A DNA stretch of 64,000 nt, taken from the NCBI RefSeq assembly GCF_025960985.1, contig NZ_JAOQMX010000012.1, positions 28,713 to 92,712 on the forward strand, read 5' to 3'. Origin of the DNA: Flavobacterium psychraerolatum. Its GTDB lineage: Bacteria > Bacteroidota > Bacteroidia > Flavobacteriales > Flavobacteriaceae. The notes beneath the pieces are model-generated. The model made no database searches. It was not told where the DNA came from and was given only the letters and a program-made list of their open reading frames with translations. Position 1 is the first letter of the stretch, and each line of letters starts with the position of its first letter. Made by a program: the position numbers and the translations under genes. This document shows positions 54,577 through 64,000 of the stretch, in pieces.

Positions 54577-55962
54577 CTATTTAACAGTTTTCAGTTGCTC
54601 ATAATAAGCCTTATCCCAAGTAATTGGTGTTGCCATATCTTTGTACCAAAAAGCAAAATCTTTGGACATTTTTTTGGCAATAGCGTTATTTTGACTTATA
54701 ACGTTTTTAGTTTCTGCTGGATCTTCTTCCAAATTGTATAACATTGGTTCTCCTTCTGCCATCATCTGCACTAGTTTCCATTTGCCACTACAAACAGCCC
54801 ATGAAGGTGGTGCATTGTCTTTTTCGAAATCTTCATCCATCTTCGCACCTTCCTCACGGGGTACGTGTGAACCTGCCCAAAACAGTGATTCGTGTACCAC
54901 TTGTTTTTTAGGTTGATTGAAAACGGGTAATAAGTTGGCACCGTCTAACTTATACGATTTTGAATTTTCGATTCCGGCTGCAGCCATACTGGTAGTCAAT
55001 ACATCCAAAGACGAAGTCAACTCTTGACGTACTTGGCCTGCTTTTATTTTTGCTGGCCAGCGCATCATAAATTGTACGTGGCAACCACCTTCCCATTGTT
55101 CTCTTTTGAAACCTCGCCAAGGTGCATTACTACCTTTCCACCAAGTTGGCAAACCTCCGTTATCACTCAAAAAGAAGATTAAGGTGTTTTCTTCCAAACC
55201 TTTATTTTTCAATTCGTCCAAAAGTTTTCCAACGCTATCATCCAAAGCGGCAACCATAGCTGCTTTTACTTGATCTGATTTTGGCAAATGCTTAAATTTA
55301 GCCATATAATCATCCGGAGCTTGATTAGGACCATGCACTGCATTGTAGGCCAGGTACATGAAGAATGGTTTTTTCTTAGCTGAATCTATAAAACTAATCG
55401 CTTCATTGGTAAATTGAAAAGTCAAATAGTCGTGTTTTTTTACTTTTTCATTTCCATCGAATAAAATAGGAGAATTGAAATAGTCCGTTTGCGCACTATT
55501 AAAACCATAATATTTATCAAAACCACGATCCAACGGATGTTGTCCAGGTAATTTGACACCTACGTGCCATTTCCCAATCGCAGCTGTTGTATATCCTGCC
55601 TTTTTGAAATAATAACCCATCACTTTTTCTGAAGCTGGAACGGCAGATCCTTTCTGCGTATCGGTATTAGCATACACTCCAAAGCGTTCTTGGTACCTGC
55701 CCGTAAGCAAGCCCGAACGTGAAGGTCCACATACAGATGCGGTCACGTAGGCATTGGTAAACTTAGCTCCACCGCTAGCAATTTTATCAATGTTCGGCGT
55801 TTTTACGTGTGTTCCATCACTTCCAAAAGCTCCTGTTGTTGCGTAGCCTAAATCATCGGCAACGATGACAATGATATTTGGCCTTTTGTCCTGTGCCATC
55901 AATGACTGTCCGATTAAAAGACAGCCAAAGATTGCAACTTGTATTTTGGTCCTTATTTTCAT
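54577..55962 (-). CDS. S1 family sulfatase (eighth of eight)
   Basis: About 461 residues from the ATG at 55962, which starts a good signal peptide ending SLMAQ; the extension to 55983 begins with TTG. The formylglycine cysteine is C78 in CGPSR. VADDLGYATTGAFG, GKWHVGVKLPG and LSDNGGLPTWW complete the active site. It lies 7 bp after the GH2 gene and 55 bp before the GH115-like gene, so all three form one operon. It should remove sulfate from the same oligosaccharides as the GH2. The subfamily is not assigned. Confidence 0.92.
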   Translation of the reverse strand: MKIRTKIQVAIFGCLLIGQSLMAQDKRPNIIVIVADDLGYATTGAFGSDGTHVKTPNIDKIASGGAKFTNAYVTASVCGPSRSGLLTGRYQERFGVYANTDTQKGSAVPASEKVMGYYFKKAGYTTAAIGKWHVGVKLPGQHPLDRGFDKYYGFNSAQTDYFNSPILFDGNEKVKKHDYLTFQFTNEAISFIDSAKKKPFFMYLAYNAVHGPNQAPDDYMAKFKHLPKSDQVKAAMVAALDDSVGKLLDELKNKGLEENTLIFFLSDNGGLPTWWKGSNAPWRGFKREQWEGGCHVQFMMRWPAKIKAGQVRQELTSSLDVLTTSMAAAGIENSKSYKLDGANLLPVFNQPKKQVVHESLFWAGSHVPREEGAKMDEDFEKDNAPPSWAVCSGKWKLVQMMAEGEPMLYNLEEDPAETKNVISQNNAIAKKMSKDFAFWYKDMATPITWDKAYYEQLKTVK

Positions 55963-55969
55963 TAGAGAA

Positions 55970-58432
55970 TTACTTAGTTTCAATAGTTACTTCCGCACTT
56001 TTTAATGATTTTGAAGTCGCCTTCAATGTAATTTTACCGCTTGATTTTGAAGATTTCAAAATAGCTAAACACATACCGCTAAATGCTTTACGTTTTGGTT
56101 CAATAAACGATTCTAAACTAATTTGATTTCCGTTATCCACACCAACTAAGGTTCCAACTCCATTTACAGAGAAGTTTACTAAGTTATCAGCATCAGGCAC
56201 TAGATTTCCGTCTTTATCTTGGATTTTAACCGTTACATAAGCCAAATCTTGACCATCAGCAGTTATTTTTGAACGATCAACAGACAAACTGATTTTAGCT
56301 GGTTTTCCTGCTGTTCTAATCACTTCTTCGTTTACTGCTTTTCCGTTTTTATAACCAACTACTTTAATTGTTCCTGGCTCGTAAGGTACATTCCATGACA
56401 AACGGTATTTCGATTGAAAAGTTTTTGGTTCGTATCGAATAAAATTCACTTTAATCTCGGTCAAATCTTTTCCTTTAACTTTTCGACCCATTGATTTACC
56501 GTTTACAAAAAGTTCGGCTTCGTCAACATTGGTATAGCAATACACCGGAATTTCTTTTCCTTCCATTCCTTTCCAATTCCAATGTGGCAATAAGTGAATC
56601 ATCGGTTTTGTTGACCAATGACTTTGGTACAAAAAGAACCTGTCTTTTGGGAAACCCGCTAAATCTACTGCTCCAAAATAAGAACTGTGTGAAGGCCAAT
56701 CACCATTCCAATGTCCGTTGGTGGAATTATCTCTTCCTCCATAAGGTGTTGGTTCGCCTAAATAATCAAAACCTGTCCAAATAAATTCTCCCATAACAAA
56801 TGGGTTTTCTTCTTGAAAATGAAATTCAATATCTGGTGGATAGGCCCATGAAGGTCCAATGATATCGTAACTAGTTACATGTTTTGAGGCATGTTTTTCA
56901 TATTTTTCAATTGGCAAATGGTAAATACCTCTACTACTTGTACAGCTTGAAGTTTCAGAACCATAAAACGGTAATTCAGGATAATTAGCTCGAATTTCAG
57001 AATACTTACTTGGCTTGTAATTTACACCAGCAATATCTACTTGCTGTGCAAAGTTATTGTCATATGGATTAGAATAATTATTCATACCCATCGTCGTTGG
57101 ACGTGAAGGATCAACCTCTTTACAGTAATCGTTTAACATTTTAGCGACTTTCCAACCGTTCTTTTTATCACCTTGTTCTAATATTTCATTTCCTGTACTC
57201 CACATAACAATTGAAGGATGATTTCTATCTCTTCTAATCATATCTTTCAAATCACGCTCTGCCCATTCATCAAAAAACATACTATATCCGTTTTCCACTT
57301 TTGGCATTTTCCACATATCAAATGATTCGTCAAGAACTAATAATCCTAACTCATCACACACCTCTAAAAACTCTGTTGAAGGTGGATTATGACTTGTACG
57401 GATAGCATTAGTACCCATATCTTTCATCATTTGTAACTTGCGCTGATCGGCTCTTTTATACACTGCAGATCCTAATGAACCATTGTCGTGGTGCAAACAC
57501 ACGCCATTAAAACGCACTTTTTTATTATTTAAGAAAAACCCATCTTTTGTAAAAGCGATAGATCGTAGTCCAATTTTAGTTTCATAGGTATCTACTACTT
57601 TTCCATTTTGAGTAAGGGTTGTAACGGTTTTATACAAATTTGGAGTTTCTGTATCCCAACGTTCCGGCTTTAGAATAAAACTATACAAAGCGGAAACTTT
57701 TGAAGAATTAGGTGCAATTTCAATCATTTCATCAACTGTTGAAACTGATTTTCCAGCTGGTGAAAAATATTCGTGCTTTACAATTACCGAAACTTTTTTA
57801 TTTTCTTTATTTACCACCGTCGTTTCATTTTGAACCACCGCTTTTTCTGCAGTAACTGTTGGCGTAGTAATATAACTTCCCCAATGACCAACATGTACCG
57901 TTTCATCAATCTTCATCCAAACAGAACGGTACAATCCTGCTCCTGGATACCAACGTGAAGCTAAATCTTGCGGACGTAAACGAACAGCAATTGTATTATC
58001 TGATCCATCATATTTTAGGTATTTCGAAATATCAAATTCAAAACCGATATAACCGTTTGGTCTATTTCCTATAAATTGACCGTTTACCCAAACGTGCGCA
58101 TCGTACATAGCGCCTTCAAATTCAATTCGCACTACTTTTCCTTTTGCGTCTTGTGGCATTTTGAAGTTTTTACGGTACCATCCTGTTCCTGTAACAGGTA
58201 ATCCACCGGTACGGGCGTTGTGTTTGTAATCGAATGGACCTTCGATTGCCCAATCGTGTGGCAAACTTAAATTACGCCATTTGGAATCATTAAAATTTGC
58301 TTGCTCGGCGCCATCGGCCTCAGCATTAAAAAATTTCCATGAATCATTAAAATTGATTTCTTGTGCTTGTACTTTGGTCAGGCCACAACAAACAACTGTC
58401 ATAAAGCAGACCGCTAAAAATAGTTTTTTCAT
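55970..58432 (-). CDS. GH2 glycoside hydrolase, beta-galactosidase type with DUF4982
   Basis: About 820 residues from the ATG at 58432 with signal peptide ending KVQAQ; the longer frame starts with TTG. GH2 jelly roll (25-180), Ig-like domain (185-300) and TIM barrel (300-600) precede DUF4982-like and Ig-like C-terminal domains. The acid/base is probably E416 in STGNEIL and the nucleophile E493 in YGSETSS. DRNHPSIVMWSTGNE is the family signature. It probably removes beta-linked galactose or a modified galactose in the periplasm. It starts an operon with a sulfatase and the GH115-like gene, next to the second SusC/D pair. Confidence 0.93.
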   Translation of the reverse strand: MKKLFLAVCFMTVVCCGLTKVQAQEINFNDSWKFFNAEADGAEQANFNDSKWRNLSLPHDWAIEGPFDYKHNARTGGLPVTGTGWYRKNFKMPQDAKGKVVRIEFEGAMYDAHVWVNGQFIGNRPNGYIGFEFDISKYLKYDGSDNTIAVRLRPQDLASRWYPGAGLYRSVWMKIDETVHVGHWGSYITTPTVTAEKAVVQNETTVVNKENKKVSVIVKHEYFSPAGKSVSTVDEMIEIAPNSSKVSALYSFILKPERWDTETPNLYKTVTTLTQNGKVVDTYETKIGLRSIAFTKDGFFLNNKKVRFNGVCLHHDNGSLGSAVYKRADQRKLQMMKDMGTNAIRTSHNPPSTEFLEVCDELGLLVLDESFDMWKMPKVENGYSMFFDEWAERDLKDMIRRDRNHPSIVMWSTGNEILEQGDKKNGWKVAKMLNDYCKEVDPSRPTTMGMNNYSNPYDNNFAQQVDIAGVNYKPSKYSEIRANYPELPFYGSETSSCTSSRGIYHLPIEKYEKHASKHVTSYDIIGPSWAYPPDIEFHFQEENPFVMGEFIWTGFDYLGEPTPYGGRDNSTNGHWNGDWPSHSSYFGAVDLAGFPKDRFFLYQSHWSTKPMIHLLPHWNWKGMEGKEIPVYCYTNVDEAELFVNGKSMGRKVKGKDLTEIKVNFIRYEPKTFQSKYRLSWNVPYEPGTIKVVGYKNGKAVNEEVIRTAGKPAKISLSVDRSKITADGQDLAYVTVKIQDKDGNLVPDADNLVNFSVNGVGTLVGVDNGNQISLESFIEPKRKAFSGMCLAILKSSKSSGKITLKATSKSLKSAEVTIETK

Positions 58433-58558
58433 CTTGAATTCCTTCAAATTTTGGTTGTATAGTAAAATACAAATCTAATCGCTTAGTTTAGAAATAGGTC
58501 AAACATATGTTTTTTATACTAACATAAATGGGCAATTAGTTATAAAAGATAGTTTAAC

Positions 58559-58592
58559 AAAAAAGGAGTATCAATCTATGATACTCCTTTTT
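58559..58592. terminator. Terminator after the second SusD gene
   Basis: Stem AAAAAGGAGTATCA with TGATACTCCTTTTT around a short loop, with A- and T-runs on the two sides. It ends the minus-strand susCD transcript. Confidence 0.88.
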
Positions 58593-58613
58593 AATTTAAT
58601 GTAAGTCACCTGA

Positions 58614-60089
58614 CTAATATCCCGTATTCTGAGTTATTACCCCTTGAGAAAGGGACACTTCAGTGTAAGGAATAGGCATTACTTCATTTTTACCTACTAC
58701 AAAACCTAACGGAGCCAATACTGTACCAGCTCTACCTGTTCTAATTAAATCTTGATACCTATAGCCTTCACCTGCTAATTCTACACGACGTTCATGGTAA
58801 ATAGCATCTAATAATGGTTTGCCGCTCATAGTATCAGCCAAATCTGGGACGACAGTTATTGGTTGTGTTCCTCGAGCTCTAGTACGCACTTTGTTTACAT
58901 ACTTAACTGCTGTTGCTGGATCCTTATCATAAATAGCTTCGGCGTACATCAAATAAGCATCAGAAAGACGAAGTACTCTAATATTATTTGCACTATTATT
59001 AACACCACCGACTGTAGGAAAAGAATAGTCACTATTTGGTGCCCATGAATATTTTTTATTGTACCAATTGGTACCATAATTCCCTGTTACATTATAAAAA
59101 GAAGCCATATATCTAGGGTCATTATCTTCAAATTCTTTCCTTAATTCATCTTTAACTTGCATGAAGCCGTATCCTTTCTGATTCCTCGGTGAAATAAAAC
59201 GTGTTACAGTTGTTCCCAAATTACTGGTATTGGATGAACAAACTATTTCAAATATTGACCCTGAATTCCATTCTCCTACAGAGTTAAAAATTGAAGCATA
59301 ATTAGCAGCTAATGTATAAGGCAAAGTAAATAATTGGTCTCCGTATTCTTTTACTTGATCCATTTTATTTTGGTATAACGAAACACGCATCATGTAACCT
59401 AATGCAGCTCCTTTGTCTGCATGCCCTAAATAAGATGCAGGACTATTAAATCTTGATGGTAGGTCAGCAATGGCTATTTTGAGATCAGCCTCGATAAAAG
59501 CATATGTTTCTTGGGTACTCGCACGAGGAATTGTATATTCCCCAAGCTTTAATAATTTATCAATTAATGGAACTCCTCCAAAGCTGTTCACTAAATCAAA
59601 ATAATAATAGGCTCTTAAAAAATGAGCTTCGGCTAGAATTTGTTTTTTCCTGTTAGTATCTGAAAATTCGATATCTGGTATTTTATTTATAACTAAATTA
59701 GCAAATAATATACCTTGATAATTTAAATCCCAAATATGCTGTAATGATATATTTGTTGTTGTAATTTCGTACGTTTCTTTTTCGTACAATGGAATATTAT
59801 CTGAAATATTCGCTCCTGCCTTTAAAAAATCATCTGATCCCACGTCACCCATTAAAATATCTGATCCCATTCCTGCCCAAAAATCGCCTGGTCCATACAT
59901 GGTATTCATAGGAGCGTAAGCCGCAATTAAGGCTTGTTCTGCATCTACTGGTGTTTTATAAAAATTTTCAGTAACAGGAGTTCCGTAGACTCCAACTTCT
60001 AGATAATCTTTACTGCATGAAATCATGCTTACAAAAAGAATAAGCGAACAGTATTTAACTTTTTTCGTGAATTTATTATATAATTTCAT
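58614..60089 (-). CDS. susD: SusD/RagB-family outer-membrane lipoprotein, second pair
   Basis: About 491 residues from the ATG at 60089, with a lipoprotein signal (LILFVSMISCSKDY, lipobox C25). The SusD pattern includes HFLRAYYYFDLVNSFGG near residue 155, LRLSDAYLMYAEA near 375 and VYHERR/GEGYRYQDLIRTGR-type sequence near 430, with the expected C-terminal PIPYTEV. It captures oligosaccharides at the lid of the SusC channel. It follows SusC with a 12-bp gap. It differs markedly in length and sequence from the SusD at 318, so the two systems probably prefer different oligosaccharides. Confidence 0.95.
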   Translation of the reverse strand: MKLYNKFTKKVKYCSLILFVSMISCSKDYLEVGVYGTPVTENFYKTPVDAEQALIAAYAPMNTMYGPGDFWAGMGSDILMGDVGSDDFLKAGANISDNIPLYEKETYEITTTNISLQHIWDLNYQGILFANLVINKIPDIEFSDTNRKKQILAEAHFLRAYYYFDLVNSFGGVPLIDKLLKLGEYTIPRASTQETYAFIEADLKIAIADLPSRFNSPASYLGHADKGAALGYMMRVSLYQNKMDQVKEYGDQLFTLPYTLAANYASIFNSVGEWNSGSIFEIVCSSNTSNLGTTVTRFISPRNQKGYGFMQVKDELRKEFEDNDPRYMASFYNVTGNYGTNWYNKKYSWAPNSDYSFPTVGGVNNSANNIRVLRLSDAYLMYAEAIYDKDPATAVKYVNKVRTRARGTQPITVVPDLADTMSGKPLLDAIYHERRVELAGEGYRYQDLIRTGRAGTVLAPLGFVVGKNEVMPIPYTEVSLSQGVITQNTGY

Positions 60090-60101
60090 CTTCAATATTT
60101 T

Positions 60102-63100
60102 TTAAAAATTAACATCTAATCCTAAAGAAATTGTTCGTACCGATGGATATCTACCTCTATCGATACCTATATCCAAAGGACTATTTTGTGTATTATCAAC
60201 TCCTACTTCTGGATCCAAACCATCATATTTAGTAAAGGTTAGTAGATTTTGTCCCGATACATATAAACGAAGCTTACTTATTGCTATTTTATCTAAAATA
60301 CTATTTGGTAAAGTATATCCAATTTGGACATTTTTCAGTCTCAAATAAGAGCCATCTTTTACAAAACGACTCGAAATTTGAGCGTTATTCCCAGAGTTAT
60401 CAAACGTTGCTCTTGGTACAGAGTTAGATGTCCCTTCGCCAGTCCATCTGTTTAAAGCATTAGTATTTGAATTTGATGCTAAATCAGCTTCCAACCAACG
60501 ATCTGTAGAGTTAAAAATTTTGTTACCTTGACTTCCTTGAAAAAAGGCTGTGAAATCAAATTGCTTGTACGTCATATCTAGATTAATACCGTACGTATAT
60601 TTTGGAAATGCAGAACCTATAAATGTTTTATCATTATCATTAATCACTCCATCTCCATTTAAGTCCTTATATTTTACATCCCCCGGCTTGGTATTTGGTA
60701 AAATTGCACTTGAATTTACTTCACTTTGGTTTTGAAAAATGCCTTCCATTTGATAACCATAGAATGATGCCAAAGGCTGTCCTGCAACAGTTCTACTGAT
60801 ATTATATAATGCATTTGCACTTCCTGTTTGGATAAGACTTCCTTCACCATTAAGACTTAGTACTTTATTTTGAATGAACGAGATATTACCTCCTAAACTA
60901 AACGAAAAGTCCTTGATTACTTTTTTATAATTTGCTGTAAACTCTACTCCTTTATTTCGAATATTTCCGGCATTTGTATATGGATTTTGTGAATAACCCG
61001 AAATACCAAGTATGGGAGTTGGCATTAACATATCAGAAGTATTTTTAATAAAATAATCTGCAGAAAATGTCACCGAATTATGAAGAAAAGCCAAATCAAG
61101 TCCTATATTTGACGTTTTGGTAGTTTCCCATTTCAAGTTTTGATTTCCTGGTTGTAATGGTGCAACACCTAACCCAGTATTTTTAGAATCACCAAAGGGG
61201 TAATTATTACCTATGTTTAATGTATTAAATGTAGATGAATTAGGAATGTTTTGATTACCTGTTTCCCCCCAACCTACACGAAACTTAAATTGATTAATAG
61301 CATTCGCATGAAAGAATTTTTCATTATGGATGTTCCATGCCAAAGCTAAAGATGGAAATTGTGCCCATCTATTATTTGAACCAAAACGAGATGAGCCATC
61401 TAATCTATAGGTACCCGTTAATAAGTAGCGATCATCATAATTATAGTTAATTCGACCAAAGAAAGATAATAACTTCGAATTTGAAATTCCGCCTCCATTT
61501 GTTGATGTAGATACTGCTCCCGATCCCAACGTAGGATTAGCAACACTTTCAGGTATTTGATTACGTTGTGCTGTTACATTGTTTGAACTTAAATCTTGAA
61601 TTTCTTGTCCTAATAGTGCCGTAAAATTATGTTTTTTTGAAAAAGTAGTATTATAATTTAAAGTGTTAGACATAATTAAAACTCTGTCTTCATTTCTTTG
61701 CAAATAGTAAGTACTTACAGGTGAATTATAAGATGGAGAAACATTATATGCTGGTTTAAAGTTGTCTACTTTAGAATCATTTATTTGTAAACCATAATTA
61801 GATTTAAAAGTTAACCCCTTAATAATTTCGATCTCTAAAAACACATTACCCAAAAAGCTTTCTTTAGTATTAGGTGATTGTCCGAATTGAACTAATCCTA
61901 ATGGATTGACAGCTAAAGAAGAAACATATTTTGGCTGCCCATAAGAACCATCTGCATTGTATATAGGGGATACAGGATCAATCATATAGCCTACAAATGC
62001 ACTTTTTGTAAACGAATTTGGACCAAAAGATGGTACCGAATTGGTATTTGAATTTGAGTATTGAATATTATGACCAACTTTAATTTTTGGCATTATTTGG
62101 TAGGTATTATTTACCCTGAAATTTGTTCTTTTATAAGAAGAATTTTGAAGAATCCCAGTCTGATTGATATAACCGAATGAAGCGTAATAAGTTGTTTTAT
62201 CTGTACCTCCAGAAACAGCCAGTTGATGACTTTGCATCTGACCAGATTTATATATAGCATCTTTCCAATTATAATTTGGTAGTGCCGAAGGATTAGCTAA
62301 AGCTGGATCTGCTGGTTTACCATCATTTGCATTTCCTTCATTATATAAGGTAGCCCATTGTTGTGAATTTAAAACATCTAAATTATCAATTCTATTTTCA
62401 ACGCCTACATATGTTTTGTAAGTTATAACTGTTTTGCCTTTTGTCCCACCATTTGTAGTAATCAAAACAACTCCATTTGCTCCTCTAGAGCCATATATTG
62501 CAGTTGCAGAAGCGTCTTTTAAAACTTCGACTGACTTTGCATCTGCCATATTAATACTAGAAATATCATTAATGGGAACTCCATCAACTACATACAATGG
62601 ATCTGCGCCATTTACAGTACCTATACCTCTAATTCGCACTGTTGGTGTAGAACCTGGTCCTCCAGAACCTTTAGTTACTGATACTCCGGCCATTCTACCT
62701 TGAATTGCTTGGGCTAAATTTGTATTTTGTGTTTTATTTAATTCTTTTGTATCAGCAGAAGATATTGATCCCGTTAAATCTGATTTTCTTACTGTTCCAT
62801 AACCAACTACGACTACTTCTTCTAATACTGCGGCATCATTTGTTAAAATAGCATTAACAACCATTTTTCCGTTAATTTTAATTTCTAGTGATTTTAAACC
62901 TAGATAAGAAAAAACCAATGTTTGTCCTACTCCTTGAACTGCTAAAATATAGTTACCATCAATATCTGTTGTAGTTCCAGTGGTAGTCCCCTTAACCATT
63001 ACATTGGCTCCTGGAATAGGCATTCCATCAGTATCCCTTACAGTTCCTTTTACTTGAAGCTGTTCTATTTGTTGAATATTTAATACCTCTAATTTATTGT

Positions 63101-63227
63101 TTGCTTTTTTGTTGTCTGCTCTCATTGAATTAATAGTGATTCCAAAAATGATCACAATTAATTTTAATGCTAAATTAAACCGGTAGTCATAAAGACTCAT
63201 TTGTTCTTTTCGATTAATCTTTTTCAT
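60102..63227 (-). CDS. susC: SusC/RagA-family TonB-dependent transporter, second pair
   Basis: A 1041-residue TonB-dependent receptor. The N-terminal signal region is followed by a carboxypeptidase-regulatory-like domain (VKGTVRDTDGMPIPGANVMVKG, about 58-135). The motif EEVVVVGYGTVRKSDLTGS, a plug with YGSRGANGVVLITT near 240, and a barrel ending SLGLDVNF follow. It imports oligosaccharides with energy from TonB. It leads a two-gene operon with SusD. The first residues include a longer, more polar stretch (KKINRKEQMSLYDYRFN) before the hydrophobic core than usual. Its ligand is inferred to be a carrageenan oligosaccharide different from that of the first pair. Confidence 0.95.
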   Translation of the reverse strand: MKKINRKEQMSLYDYRFNLALKLIVIIFGITINSMRADNKKANNKLEVLNIQQIEQLQVKGTVRDTDGMPIPGANVMVKGTTTGTTTDIDGNYILAVQGVGQTLVFSYLGLKSLEIKINGKMVVNAILTNDAAVLEEVVVVGYGTVRKSDLTGSISSADTKELNKTQNTNLAQAIQGRMAGVSVTKGSGGPGSTPTVRIRGIGTVNGADPLYVVDGVPINDISSINMADAKSVEVLKDASATAIYGSRGANGVVLITTNGGTKGKTVITYKTYVGVENRIDNLDVLNSQQWATLYNEGNANDGKPADPALANPSALPNYNWKDAIYKSGQMQSHQLAVSGGTDKTTYYASFGYINQTGILQNSSYKRTNFRVNNTYQIMPKIKVGHNIQYSNSNTNSVPSFGPNSFTKSAFVGYMIDPVSPIYNADGSYGQPKYVSSLAVNPLGLVQFGQSPNTKESFLGNVFLEIEIIKGLTFKSNYGLQINDSKVDNFKPAYNVSPSYNSPVSTYYLQRNEDRVLIMSNTLNYNTTFSKKHNFTALLGQEIQDLSSNNVTAQRNQIPESVANPTLGSGAVSTSTNGGGISNSKLLSFFGRINYNYDDRYLLTGTYRLDGSSRFGSNNRWAQFPSLALAWNIHNEKFFHANAINQFKFRVGWGETGNQNIPNSSTFNTLNIGNNYPFGDSKNTGLGVAPLQPGNQNLKWETTKTSNIGLDLAFLHNSVTFSADYFIKNTSDMLMPTPILGISGYSQNPYTNAGNIRNKGVEFTANYKKVIKDFSFSLGGNISFIQNKVLSLNGEGSLIQTGSANALYNISRTVAGQPLASFYGYQMEGIFQNQSEVNSSAILPNTKPGDVKYKDLNGDGVINDNDKTFIGSAFPKYTYGINLDMTYKQFDFTAFFQGSQGNKIFNSTDRWLEADLASNSNTNALNRWTGEGTSNSVPRATFDNSGNNAQISSRFVKDGSYLRLKNVQIGYTLPNSILDKIAISKLRLYVSGQNLLTFTKYDGLDPEVGVDNTQNSPLDIGIDRGRYPSVRTISLGLDVNF

Positions 63228-63844
63228 AAAATAATTTTGTTTTATTTCTTAATTTTTTTTCGATACTAAAGTCAATTTTACAATAGCTTTTACATAGACT
63301 TTTATTTTTTAGGTTAATTAATAGATTAGTTCTTAATAGTTTTCGAGTACAAACATTAATCAACAAAGTTTCATATGTTAATTAAGTTTCTTATTTGAAC
63401 AAAAATACAATATTGATTAAAGCGTATATTGCTAAAAAGGTTAAAAAAAGCATAAAAAAAACATATTCTCTTATCTGTTTAAATTTAACATTACGATAAA
63501 AATATAATGGTATTTATAACATAAAAATCTTGTTTTTGATTACAATTTAAATAAGTGGTCATTAACAAATACACTATATTTAATCAACATGCATAGCATC
63601 ATAAAAAATTAGCTTAAATTATGTTAAAAAATAATAAAATAATATAAAAACATAAAGAGTCAGTATTTTATATTATAAAAAAGGACATAAAAAAAGGCAA
63701 CAACAAAATATGATTTTGTTGTTGCCTTAAATAATTAGTTATTAAAATTCAAGCATCTTATTACCTATAGTTCTTTACATTATCATGTTTTTTATTAAAT
63801 TCATTTCTACTCATTATTTACACCAAATAAAACCTGTAATGAAA
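63228..63844. other. Intergenic region upstream of the second susC gene
   Basis: AT-rich and without a supported frame. A -7-like TATTTTTG on the minus strand (plus 63400-63407) lies about 170 bp before susC but has no clear -33 TTG. The transposase terminator lies at 63689-63728. Confidence 0.5.
63689..63728 (-). terminator. Terminator downstream of the transposase fragment
   Basis: Stem AAGGCAACAACAAAAT/ATTTTGTTGTTGCCTT, with an A-run at 63689-63695 that reads as a T-run on the minus strand. Confidence 0.85.
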
Positions 63845-64000
63845 TTAATTACCTGCCAAATCACAACTAAGTAATGGTTGAAATTTAATGTCGTATTTTG
63901 TTCCAAAATTAGTCAGGACAAAATTTAATTTTTCTTTGAGGTTTTCGAATGATTTATAAGCATCAAAATCTAACCATTGATATTTTATTCTCCGCCATAG
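63845..64000 (-). mobile_element. C-terminal end of a transposase, probably IS630-like, cut by window edge
   Basis: An open frame enters from the right edge and ends with TAA at 63845-63847, giving 51 residues: LWRRIKYQWLDFDAYKSFEN, then a helix and TKYDIKFQPLL. The W-[RK]-x-IKYQWLxFxAY-x-S-like phrase is the kind seen at the C-terminus of IS630-family DDE transposases. Only this end is visible, so the family call is moderate. It marks the outer boundary of the carrageenan locus on this side. No terminal inverted repeat could be identified between the stop and the terminator. Confidence 0.55.

Noticed and set aside
1..64000. GH16 kappa-carrageenase or agarase, CRISPR arrays, tRNA or rRNA genes
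   Set aside because: No ExDxxE-type GH16 motif, spaced repeats or RNA gene structures were found on either strand.

Overview
The window looks like part of a chromosome from a marine, alga-associated member of the Flavobacteriaceae, probably Flavobacterium or a close relative. The DNA is strongly AT-rich and starts are ATG with A-rich leaders and no Shine-Dalgarno. Promoter-like sites match the Bacteroidota TAnnTTTG form. SusC/SusD pairs, a hybrid two-component regulator and type IX secretion tails are all present. No tRNA, rRNA or CRISPR array was seen.

Almost the whole window is one large polysaccharide utilization locus, nearly all on the minus strand, and its enzymes point to carrageenans (sulfated red-algal galactans). 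It holds two GH82-type iota-carrageenase candidates, one beta-propeller protein of GH150 (lambda-carrageenase) architecture, one GH110 alpha-1,3-galactosidase, one GH129-like protein, one GH42-like (possibly GH167) secreted enzyme, three GH2 enzymes and a GH115-like protein. It also holds eight cysteine-type S1 sulfatases and two putative esterases. These family calls rest on sequence reading and memory of the families, not on searches.

Layout by position. 1-5.3 kb: a surface lipoprotein (cut by the window edge), SusD and SusC. 5.9-7.9 kb: GH129-like enzyme. 8.1-8.9 kb: an unrelated plus-strand membrane protein. 9.0-16.7 kb: GH2, two sulfatases, a SASA esterase and a third sulfatase in one tight operon. 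17.2-22.3 kb: alpha/beta hydrolase and the hybrid two-component regulator. 22.5-27.0 kb: sulfatase and GH42-like enzyme. 28.3-31.7 kb: CstA-family transporter and a FAD oxidoreductase. 32.1-32.8 kb: plus-strand toxin-antitoxin pair. 33.0-42.6 kb: GH2, three sulfatases and GH110. 43.9-50.0 kb: a three-gene endo-carrageenase operon. 50.2-52.0 kb: repeats and one unknown gene flanked by inverted repeats. 52.1-58.4 kb: a BNR fragment, the GH115-like gene, a sulfatase and GH2. 58.6-63.2 kb: second SusD/SusC pair. 63.8-64.0 kb: a transposase end.

Inferred working model: the carrageenases (two candidates carry type IX sorting tails) cut the polymer outside the cell, and the two SusC/D systems import sulfated oligosaccharides. 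Periplasmic sulfatases, GH110, GH129-like and GH2 enzymes then strip them alternately to sugars, with the hybrid regulator sensing an oligosaccharide. No GH16 kappa-carrageenase, no sulfatase maturase and no 3,6-anhydrogalactose catabolic genes were found here, so they must lie elsewhere if present. Between the catabolic blocks are signs of rearrangement: four copies of a palindromic dispersed repeat, the toxin-antitoxin pair, the inverted-repeat-flanked gene, a chimeric gene start and a gene fragment.
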